Shown piece after piece: positions 53,701 through 64,000 of a stretch of 64,000 bases of DNA. Source of the DNA: Chaenocephalus aceratus (taxonomy: Eukaryota; Chordata; Actinopteri; Perciformes; Channichthyidae). Every line of letters starts with the position of its first letter. Within the stretch, counting starts at the first letter, position 1. The translations under genes were made by a program, and so were the position numbers. Under the pieces are notes generated by a model. The model had not been told where the DNA came from. It made no database searches and was given only the letters and a program-made list of their open reading frames with translations. The DNA lies in the NCBI GenBank assembly GCA_023974075.1, contig CM043792.1, forward strand, positions 14,847,373-14,911,372, written 5' to 3'.

Positions 53701-54339
53701 ATCGTACAAGATGAACTCACTGATTACGACAGTTGCCCATAGGCCCAAAGTAAGAAAGAACACTGAAATATGCAAACAAACAGATATGGATGAATAAATA
53801 AATACTGTAAAGTTTGAAGCTCTCCGACACATCCGTTGGGACTTGCTGTGACAGCCCCACCTCACTTTCTGCTTTTGAAGTGGCACTGTCAGGAGAGGCC
53901 CCTCAGAGGTTCCCGAGTAAAACACGTGTTTGAAATCGAATTCCCTTTTATTTTCCTGCCTCCTAGAGACTTAGGAGCAAAGATGTTGGACTCCATTGTG
54001 TGAAAAACACAATGTTACTGTATGTGCGATTTGCATAATTGTGTTGTATGACCTGTATGTCTTTTTACTTTCGTTGCAGTATTGCTGCTAAACAATAATT
54101 GCAGATGGGACATGATAACCTTAGAGATCACATCAATTAAAGGAAGTCTTGTTCTCTGTGATTTGATGCAGCTTTTCTTTTGACTCTTCAGACTGAGGTT
54201 GCAGCTGGTTAAGTCACATGCAAACCTTCATGTGAAATGCAGTCTTAGATAGCAACTATGAAGCTTTCATGTACTGAGCACTCTCGCCTAATAGAGGCCT
54301 TATTGTTGTGGGGGAGGGGTTTTCCCTTATATAGGTTTT
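50765..54339. other. No gene recognised
   Basis: Non-coding by eye. A G10 run near 52520. No transposon ends found. Confidence 0.5.
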
Positions 54340-54756
54340 TGTGAATGTCAATGGTCTGCAAAGGCTAAAATCACAAAGTTTCCTCCAGACGGAATTCTCA
54401 CACACTCCGCCCCCTGCCTGAAATACCGCATTATAGTCCTTTGTTTACTTATGTAACATAGTGACATCACTACGTAACACTCGCTCTTCTATTGGATAGC
54501 CCTCCAACATATGTACGTGATAGGCTAAGGGGAAGAACATCCGTTTGCAGTTGACCAATCACAACAGAGCTGGCCAGCTAACCAATCAGAGCAGACTGGG
54601 GTCTGGTTTCAGACGGAGGGTGAAAAGAGGTGCTGTAGCACAGGCAGAATGAGAAAAATAAATACCTTTTTGAACATTAAAGACTGGAGACATGTCACAG
54701 TAGAGGCACATAATACTAATAGGAATCTGAAAACGAGCATAACACGGTCCCTTTAA
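54340..54756. mobile_element. MITE family M, copy with the empty site
   Basis: Inverse of the 19575-20622 element: GACATCACTACGTAACACTCG, TTGACCAATCACAACAGAGC, GCTAACCAATCAGAGCAGACT and GGGTGAAAAGAGGTGCTGTAG, ending GGTCCCTTTAA at 54756. It lacks the nested insertion, which dates that insertion after the family spread. Confidence 0.75.
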
Positions 54757-57700
54757 TGTTGAATACACTACCAAACCAGAAATCAACTAACTATTTCCTA
54801 ACTCTAATTTTGACCTGGTATTCTGGTGGCATGGCTTATTGCATGGCAATGTTTAATAACTGAAAAACATAGAAAAAGGTCCATAAGCCCAAGCTGTACC
54901 ATGTCTTTAGTGCTCATTAATCTCAACCAAAAATGTTGTGTTTTTGGTTAAGTTTATTTGTTAGTAAGAAAGAAAGAAAATAGAAAAACTACTGCCCCCA
55001 TTGTGTGTGAAAGAGAGTACAACGCTAAAAGAAGAAAATGTTTAGTTTTTTGGGTCAGACTTCTGGCAATGATTAAGATGAGAAGTGATCAAAGGGGATG
55101 GGTACAAGGATATGGTTGGTTGCTGAATGACATGAGAGGAGTGGGTGCATTTAAAGCCAGGAGAGTGATTGTTTCTCCTCAGAGACTAAGGAGAAACAGG
55201 GTGGCTCCTTCTCTGACACCGAAAATCCCTCAATTCTGACCATTTTCATCCCTGCTTCCTTTTACCGGCCAGCCAGACGCCATGATTGACATCATCCTTC
55301 CATCTCTGTGATTACAGCACGTCTCCTTTCCCACCTCTGTGTTATCTATCTGTCTTCTATCTAAGCCCTAAACACAGCTGTCTGCCGGCCAGTCTTGCTT
55401 CTGTCCGTGAAGGAAAGCGGGCATCAAGAGATTGGTAGAAAGAAAGGCGATCAGACAGGTTGTGACACAGATCCTCTGAATTTGTCAGTCAGTCACAAAC
55501 ACTTCCACCTGAAACCTCGGGGCCACCAACGGCACCAAAACCGCTCAAAGATCAAGTCAGCTGGAGTCCTAACACAAAGACGGAAAGTAAGTGTAAATCA
55601 AAACTCCAAATTACTTTTCAGAAAAACTCAAACCTCCTTTGGTATCCTCTCTTTCTCCCAGTTGAAAACAAGGTGGAGGCCCTGAGGTGATGGCAGACAG
55701 CTCTGGTGGAAAGAGAGAGGGAGAAAGAGAAAGGCCATGGACGAGAAGAAACGGCACGGACACAGATGAAAGAGAGAAGAAACAGTGAGATGTCATGGGA
55801 CCACGTAACAGGCATGCACGTCCAGCAGGCTTTGTGTTAAGATGATAAGAGTACACAACGATGGTCTCTGAGGAGCCGCCATGCTCTGAGGGGAATCAAC
55901 AACAGCAAGGAGGCCAAATCTCAACACTGCTGGGCCCTCTGGCCTTCTGCATGCTCAGGCCATTTGAGCATCCAAATCAAACTTGTGTCTGTCTTCGATT
56001 TCTATATACTATCACTTGTTGTCATTCCATACACAATGCTTGAAGATGCTTTTCTGCTACTCGCTGCTTTGTATTGGCTATAAACAAACTGACTGCAATT
56101 AAATCAATGTGAACATCCCTCTAAAATTACATAATCAATACACATTATAATCTTCTCGCTTTGTCAAGGTATTATTCCATGAAAATGGTACAAGATCATA
56201 TAGTAACAAAACAGTGCATGTAGGTTAACAAAAGGTAGGTATGGTTTATATAGTTAATGTTTGTAATGTTGTTGTAAAGTTAGACATGGTTATTTAGGAT
56301 GTATTTGCAATAAGCAGCTCAAATCTAAACAGCCTTACATTGCTGTATGGCCAAGGTGCCTTATGAGCCAACCACAGTACTGCAACACTGCCGGAGAGTT
56401 CAGGGTTTCTTTTCTGTCTGACCAATACCTTTTATTCCGATACTCGACTAGTTCTGCCTTAAGGAAAATCTGTTGTTATGTCTTCCTTAAAATACAAACT
56501 GACTGACCTGTTTCTTGTAATGTGTGATGTGTATGATCTCCAGTGTTCGTAGAATCTGTAGTATGTACACCACAGGCAAACCCGTGTTATTCTTTAAGTT
56601 TAATGTTTTCAGAATAAATATCATAAAGTGCTGCAGGCAACTCAGCTTCGTCAAGATTTGACTTTCCTGCTTTTTTCTTAGAAAGAAATAAAGACCGTGG
56701 CAGACCGGGGACATTTTGTCTCTGCACCTCCTTCTGTAAACTCAAGCCGCACTGACCAATGGGAAATCAATGCACTGACTGCTGCTGTGAGTGTCAATTA
56801 AATATACCAAATACACCCACGTGGCTTCAGACTCAGAGAAACAGAAGCAAATGAGGACACACTAAGGCACTCACATCTAAAGTCAAACCAATACAAGGAC
56901 CATTAAAAAAGAAACAATTCAACAGGGTGTCTTTTACGTGAATTACTTCATTTGGTTTAGTTTTTCAGACCCATGAGATATCTAAGTGTTTTTGCATTAA
57001 GATAAAAGACAACCAACCTTAATCCAGTGAAAAAAACTAAAACCAACAAAAGGTATTAGGGAAAAAAGTGTTACCTGTTTCACTCGATTCTGTAATGACT
57101 CACTGTCACACCAGAGTAAATGAAGCTCTGTACTGTAACACATCGACTCAAATATGACTAATATATTTCTGAATACCATCTGGGTGTTTTTAACATAACC
57201 CCAACCATCTGTGTCAAGTCCCTCACAGAAATCCATTCGAGAGGCAAAAAGGATAGAGGTACATGTTAGCCTTAGAAAACACTGAATAAACTGAAGTCAA
57301 CAGCAGAAGCAGGCATGAATAAGGGAGAGGAAAGAGGACAGAATATACTTTATCAGGGACTGTGGGAAAAAGAGTAATACTGTACGACGTTGCAGTACTT
57401 GTTAACCAATTTTACATTTCACCAGTTCACTTGTAAAGAAATACCACCACCTCCGAAGCTCATTACTTAGCATGTTATATATATTTGTGTTAATCTGTAT
57501 AAAGACTGAAGGGTAGAAACTACAATGCATCTCGTTTCAGGGGTTGGATGCTGGACCGTAGATCCTCTCTCTCCCCATCAGAAAGAAGATAAGTTAATTC
57601 CCAAAATGTCCAACTACTCCTTTAACAGCAGTATAAAATATGACTGTGTCAGAATCCAAAGTATATGATCACCCTCTACTCCTTATGTATTCAACCTTGC

Positions 57701-60700
57701 AGATGGTGTTAAACTAGACATCATACTTGATGCTAATTTTTGCAGTGCTGGAAAATATTAGTAAAGAGTAATACTCGTTGAGGAAGAATTTCAATATTTC
57801 CACTACCATTGCGAAGTTATATCTTGAAAGCAGACCAATTAGGTAAATACATATTTTGATCATGATAAGCGTGGGTCAATATTCATGGACTGTTTTCCTG
57901 TCTGATTGTCTGCCGAGCTGCTGCCTTCTGCTGCCTCGTTGCTCATGCTGTTCAGTCCTTAATGTAGCCTTCACTGAGCCCAGGAAGATTACAATGGCCT
58001 GCAACAGGCCAAGGTGCACTCTGGTGCTCTGCTCTACAACAGGAAGTGATAGAGGGACAGCGGGGTAAATCAAGATACATCTGTGGGTTGATAGATGCTG
58101 AATGGAACCGATGGAGAACATGGAGCAAGGTCGGCATCCATTAGCCATGCCTTGAAGTCACAGTTGGATAACTCCACAACAGAAGGGCCGGTCTGTGCTG
58201 GTGCTGTTAACACCTCCGTCTCACACTGAATATTTCATGGCGTCTGCCAGCAAACATATAAAACATGCACATGCACAGAGGCATGATGACATGTTTGTGC
58301 ACCAGACGTAAGCTGGCCTGTGTTGTGTTATCTTTAAACATGCTTTTGTGTGATAAACAAGTTTGCAGTCATCAACGTTGATATTTGGTCATATATATAC
58401 TCTATGCAGCCAAAATGCATTTAACACAATTAAAACACTCAAATTAACTATCTAACATAAATTAATTATAGCTGTCAAGGAAAATAAAAAAGAAACACAA
58501 AAACCCGAACCACAATTTAATAAATAGTCCATATAAATGTCCATTCCCAACAGACACAGAAGCCGGAGAAAATGGCACCACTAGACACATGTGGAAACAT
58601 TTCAATTTTAAAGAACAATTAAAGAGAACTTTGACAGTTTGCATACTGACACATGGGTTTACTGACACAAACAGTCTTAAAACAACACACTATCCTCACT
58701 TCACGCAGACTAAGCTCTTGCCAACTGCCTGTCGGGACTTGTGGTATCGCACCAACAAAACAACGGATGGTACAACAGCTTCTTAACAATAAAAGGCAGA
58801 TCTGGCCTCTTTCATTGCCCCCCACTCCTCCAGGATCTCAAACACACACAGCAATGACGGCGCCAATGTCATGCTGTCACCTGAGCAGAGCCATTATTGC
58901 ACAGGCATTCTTAATAGCCCTATAGATTAACGTCCAGAGGAACAAGACACCAACAGATTAAAAAAAGAAAGATAGGAAAGAGGATGATGAATTGCCTCAG
59001 ATTGCCAGGCAATCATGCATAAATTACAAGGATGTGCTTAGGTATAATAACCAGCGCTGTTCTTAGTGATCGCTCACTCTCGTGGAGCAAGTGTATAGGG
59101 GAGTGGGTGGAGGAGTAAGGGGGAAAAGAAGGGTGGCGTGTAAAGAAAGGAGCGGGTCGCCGCTGTCTACTCAATCACATCACCGTCAAGGGTATCGCCC
59201 TGACACTGTCTCCACTCTGTGCCCCCGAGCCTCCACACAAATCTCCTGATAGACCGACGCGGCAGTCTACCCTCCTCCCCTCAAGCCGGGGCCCCAAAGG
59301 CTCCCTCCGCATGTCTCTGTGGCCCCGCAGTGTGCTGCTGGGAGCCACGGCAACAACTGATTATTCAGGATCTAGGCTAACAAGAAACTGTCATGTGGAT
59401 CTCAAAACAACATGTCCTGGTTGTGAATACATCATGAAGCAGGGGGAACAGGCTGTCTTGTGCTTCTTCCTCTCTGGATGTGCTGCACTTTCAGTTGCAG
59501 ATTCATCAGGTAGGAGGATTGGAATAAGACTGTTGACTGTCGCATCTGAGTACACAACAGTAGAAGTTTCACAGTAATATACAGTGAGATGCTGCTGCTG
59601 TACCATCCTCAGACCTCTACCCTCTGTAAATAAAATACCTACTGACACAATGGTAAATAAAAGAATATAAAAGTTTTGGGGGGATGAGCATAATCTTCGA
59701 AACAACTCTGGTTCATAGTTCTTTGTTGTTGCTACAAATGGACTCGTATCCAAATGAGAAATACACACTTTAGAAGAAAACATGGCTTTATTAGTTGGCC
59801 AGTGAAAAAGAGATTCAGTAGTGGATCTCGTAGTGTAAGTTTGGCTTTGTTTAATGATATAAGTGAAAGCAAACCCTTTTTTTAATGTATGTTATTATTA
59901 CTATGCAATATTTATCTGAATTTCATTAAAAAATGTCTTAACTTGGCACCATTGGAACTGTGAGTTAACATCAATGGTGCTTGGTGCTGAAACGTCAAAG
60001 CCAATGGGCATGTTTCCCTGAAGTCCAATTCATTATGTTTAAAATAAGATCCTGGCCATATTATCTTCCCAGACGATTCACCATTGTTTCATTAAGCGCA
60101 AGAACATTATAATGTTGTTGTTCGGTTTGTCATATAGTTCTGGTGTAGCATAAATGCATCAAAACTGCATTTCGTTTGGCAATTCTGTGTTGCAGAATGT
60201 CAATAAATGATCCTTGAATCATTCAATCTTTTCCTTAACAAGTCCTTATCACCCAGCTGTTCTGCTGACATGATGCACCTGAGCAAATATCTACCCCGCA
60301 CACACGGAGGATTATGGTGTACCTGTCTCATGAAGGGTGAACTGATCAACATGAGGATTCTCTTGACTTCATATGAAGGAATCTATTGTTGCATATCAGT
60401 TTCTCTCACCTTCCTTAATGTGTACCGTGCCACATCAGTGTGACTGTCTGTGCCATCTGCAACAACTCAACAGCCAGTGAGCTTGGCAGGAGTTCAGGCT
60501 GGCCAACAGTTGACTCTCCACGGCGGAGGGCCATCTCTCAGACTAGAACAACAACACTTCAGGGCCCGCGCATCCGTCTCCCATCACCACTTCCTTCTTC
60601 ATCAGCGTCACTTGGTGTGCTACTCATTTAAACATGACACTGCAGTCCCTGTTCCTCTGTCTGTCCCATATAGCTTCCAGCCTGAGTGATGGAGTATTGC

Positions 60701-61542
60701 TAACGCGGCAGGGAGCTGGGGAGCAAAACAAACTCTGGCCACTTAACTAAATAGTCTTCACATTGGCAAATTAGGCAGAAATGCAGAAGTGCGGTTGCCA
60801 GCCTTATAACGCACACATATATGAAGACCAGCAGAGTGTATTCCTCCTCTGTGACTCATTAGAGACCCCATAATAAGCACAGAATATGGGTGAATGGGCA
60901 ACATTGTTAAAGGATACACTGGTTAATATTTACATGGCACTTTATCTCCATCATATCCTATCCCCAACAGCGTAGAGTGTGAAATGAGGATTAATAGTTC
61001 ACATGTAACTCCCATTTATCCATGAAGAGGATAAAGGGCTATTCTCCTCTCCCTCTCTTTGACTTCTCTGTCCTTCATATCCCCAATGACCCTGCGTTCA
61101 ATGTGGCATTACACAACGGGGTTTGTGTTTGTACAGACGGGGTCTCTCCAGCTCTATCTGAAGGCAATGAGGAGGCAGAGTTGAAGTATGTCAGCATTTG
61201 TCTCCAAAAAAGCAGGTGGCAAAGGGGGGGCACAGGGGGTCTTTGGCCCCAACGACATCATAACAATGTGAGCATCCACACTGATGAACGAGGATGTTCT
61301 GGAAACAGTGGCGCCGAGCATGTGTTGCACGCTCTAGCCCTAAAATGGATATTAATGACCTGTTACTTCGGTGCTGCGCTGAAACATAAATGTAAATAAG
61401 GATATCTATAGACCTAATTAGGAAACAGTTGAAAAGTGCTGTCGCCTACAGAGTGCTACAAGGCACACAACGCCATGGAGGCGAGGAAAGAGAGAGATGC
61501 TGATATTTTAATAAGTAAACTTATTGCTGACAGAAGATTTGC
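54757..61542. other. Long stretch with no recognised gene
   Basis: About 6.8 kb. None of the open frames (for example 59311-59577 and 61022-61399 forward, 59391-59783 reverse) shows a known domain. 58850-59080 is less AT-rich and contains CAGGCAATCATGCATAAATT; it could be a conserved non-coding element but nothing in a single sequence proves it. Confidence 0.45.
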
Positions 61543-61810
61543 TTGGAGAGGTCCTATTGTGCTTTCTTTGGTGATCCCTTCCTTGAAGTGTGTTATACAG
61601 GTTTTGGTGCACGCAAATGGTCTGCAAAGGCTTCAATCCCTTCAGGGGGGGTTCTCTCCCACAAACTCTCCCCCTGCCTGAAACACCTCACATTGACTCC
61701 TTTGTTTGGTTCCACAACATCAAATAGTGACATCACTACGTAACACTATGTGAGCTCCAACACATTGTGCATGAGGCTTAGGGGCGGGATATCTCTAGGA
61801 AGACATCTCT
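61543..61810. mobile_element. MITE family M, partial copy
   Basis: Starts GAGAGGTCCTATTGTGC and holds AATGGTCTGCAAAGGCTTCA, CTCCCCCTGCCTGAAACACC and GTGACATCACTACGTAACAC, in the same orientation as 54340-54756. The second half is missing. Confidence 0.7.
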
Positions 61811-62435
61811 AAAATATTTTCCAGTGTTTCCATCTTTCATCCAACTGCTCCAAAAAATATGATACAATAATGTCTACCATCATCCAGTAGTATTAACTAC
61901 TTTAAAAATCTATCATTTGAAAGTTTTTGTTATAGATATTGATGGATGGCCCTTCAGTGTGCCAACATAAAAACATCCATTACTCCTTTCAAAAAAGGAA
62001 TGTATGCACACACCCACAAATGGACAAAGCCACACTAGGTGCACATTAGCTTAAACTGAATTCTGAAGTTGAATCTTAGCTTAGCTACACAGCTTAAGTC
62101 AGTTAGCCAAGGTTTGCTCCTCTGAACTGAGCTCCAATGGATCACACCAAAGGCATAACGCTACACTCCAGTGCACAGAAAAGATGCCTCTAACCAAAGA
62201 TCAGGCAGCCAAATGATGGATGGCTGAAGCGCTGTGGTGTGCGATCCAAGCTTGGCACCACAGACGTGCAGTTGTGCCATCACTGGTCTCTGCAACATCA
62301 CACACACGACAGGCAAGCACACAAAGCGGGAGGCATGAATAAGAATCTGACCTGAGAGGTTTGAGCCCGCCTCCAGGACAGAAGCAGTTACTACTCATTT
62401 ACTACGAGCATATAGCACCCCCTCAGTGACCTGTA
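61811..62435. other. No gene recognised
   Basis: Non-coding by eye. Confidence 0.5.

Positions 62436-62482
<47 letters not shown>
62436..62482. repeat. (CA)n microsatellite
   Basis: About 23 uninterrupted CA units. Confidence 0.97.
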
Positions 62483-62486
<4 letters not shown>

Positions 62487-64000
62487 GACAAACTGGATCT
62501 ATGTCTGTGGTCAGTGGCAGTTCACTACTCTACCATTAACCTTGGAGAAAGGAACTAATACAAATGTGTGTTTGTATCCTTGGCTCTTTTTAATTTGTCC
62601 TTTAAATGAAAATCCCCCGAGGGTTTCAGTAGACCTCAGAATAATGAAGGAAATGCACACACATTTCACTGGTGTTGTGTTTTAACTTTTGTAAGAGTAG
62701 AATCTAGGCTTTGAGTAGAACAACTAATGGGAAAGCAGGGAACGAATAAATAATGCCTGTCAGTAAACAATGCTTTGGAAATCCATCCAAAAAATGTAAA
62801 TGCTATCTTCCATCGACCTGACCCTGCATACAGACATGTGTGCCTTTTGTTTCTGTGAAGCACTTGATTGGCCAGCCTTGTCACTGCAACACAACACAGA
62901 CAACAAATAGGGCATGGCTCTGCTCTGTTATGCAGCCACAAATGGAGGTCAAAGCTGCAAGACAAAAGCTGCAAGTTGAGCAGGTTCCTTTTATTTCAAA
63001 AATCAATTAGGGTGGATGCCTTAACTTTGTGTTTTATCTATCTAATATCTAATACCTCAAGTGTCCCTGTCTTTGTTTTGTCTTATCCACTAGCCAGTTT
63101 ATACCATTCTTCTGTCCTCACACAATTTAGGATGCTTCCGCGGCGGAATAAAGAAAAAGGAGGTAATATAAGCAGGTACAGTAAGAGATTGAAATAGAGC
63201 TTTTTGTGCTCGTTATTATCTTGATCCAAATGCGCTAAATCAATAAAAACATGGAACCCATACAGTAAAAGCTTCTCCGCGCTAAGTTATAAAGGCAGAG
63301 CAAGAAAGAGAAGAGGGATATTTGACAGAAGGGCAAGAAGAAGAGCAAAGGGCATGGAAGAGGGACTCCCGCTTCTAAAGGGTGAGCTTGTTAGTAAAAG
63401 GGGACGGCATAAAAAGCTACGCCAAAGTGCGCCCTCACAAATTGATATAACAACACACATATTCCTTCGACAGGCGTATGTGTCCCTGGGTTGTTGTTTT
63501 TTAAGAATGTGTCCCTGTGACATCAATACAACTGTAGCAGTTAAGGTGCCAGGTTTGGCCATATTGCCTGTCGTCCATTCTGCTCACCAACCAATAGACT
63601 GAACCTTGCACTTGGTGGACGGAAGAATGGAAAGGGGGAAGGAAAGAAAAACAAAAACAATTGATATAAATGATCTGCCGGCCGAGAGAGGCCCCCAGGC
63701 AGGGGCGAGCGAAGGTCCGCTCGATACCAATTGATCGTGGGAGGCCCAGGCATTCGTCTTAATTCTGACTAATTAGGGCAGCGGCTGACGAGGAGGGGGT
63801 AACAGGGACAAGTTGTCGGCGTGTGTGTGTGCATGTGTGTCTGTGCATCGATGGGACCTCCCAGATTACAAAATTATGCCCCCATGTTTACAAAGCGTGG
63901 AACAAGTGGAGGATTAAGGACATCAGTTTAGGAAACAACAACCGTCACCACATTAGTGTTGTAATAATTCCCCTGTCTTCGGCGGGTGGCCTGACAGGCA
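62483..64000. other. No gene recognised
   Basis: Non-coding by eye. 63660-63800 is GC-rich and includes CTGACTAATTAGGGCAGC (a homeodomain-type TAATTA core) and then an imperfect GT run at 63817-63845. It is a possible but unproven regulatory element. Confidence 0.4.

Noticed and set aside
61022..61399. 125-codon forward frame
   Set aside because: No known domain; frame length is within what chance gives in an 18-kb stretch.
1..64000. CRISPR arrays, operons, ribosome binding sites, riboswitches, origins
   Set aside because: The window is animal nuclear DNA; none of the repeats has the direct-repeat and unique-spacer pattern, and bacterial signals do not apply.

Overview
The window is vertebrate, most likely teleost fish, nuclear DNA. 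The evidence is its repeat content: Tc1/mariner, CR1/L2-type LINEs with a TAAAAGCG-type tail, a tRNA-headed SINE sharing that tail, DIRS and Ngaro tyrosine-recombinase (YR) retrotransposons, a chromodomain Ty3/gypsy element, hAT and Harbinger-like DNA transposons, several TIR-bounded MITEs, and GA, CA and TAA microsatellites. I found no host protein-coding exon, rRNA, functional tRNA gene or CRISPR array that I can defend. Every recognisable coding region belongs to a mobile element.

Layout. 1-258 is the right end of a DIRS element that landed in the transposase gene of a reverse-strand Tc1 copy (259-1150). An LINE fragment follows (1151-2250). A reverse L2-like LINE lies at 4511-6015, a Harbinger-like element with a Myb/SANT exon at 6914-8307, an L2-like 3' end at 10728-11124, and a TIR element carrying a Harbinger-like remnant at 12733-13506. 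14389-19436 is a reverse-strand, decayed Ngaro-type retrotransposon recognised by split direct repeats, with a hAT fragment inside it. 19575-20622 is a MITE with a second MITE nested in it. 20.6-29.5 kb is mostly unannotatable apart from MITE and hAT remnants. 29811-35250 is a structurally complete DIRS element: inverted terminal repeats, internal complementary region, intact gag-like and YR reading frames. Its reverse transcriptase core is missing and its RNase H is ruined, and a 45-bp tandem array with two hairpins sits where the reverse transcriptase should be. 36.65-45.54 kb is a CR1/L2-type LINE whose 3' UTR was split by a 5.5-kb Ty3/gypsy element with two LTRs that look identical and a 5-bp target duplication. 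From 45.54 to 64 kb element density drops sharply: one SINE, two MITE copies and microsatellites in otherwise unrecognised sequence that could be intergenic or intronic.

The parts relate through nesting and parasitism. DIRS sits in Tc1, gypsy in LINE, hAT in Ngaro and MITE in MITE; a SINE shares the tail of the L2 LINE. Two architecturally different YR retrotransposons (inverted-repeat DIRS and split-direct-repeat Ngaro) lie about 10 kb apart, and both show the short crossover core and the absence of longer target duplications expected of YR integration. The most unusual object is the DIRS element at 29.8-35.3 kb, with intact gag and YR, no reverse transcriptase, and a structured repeat array.
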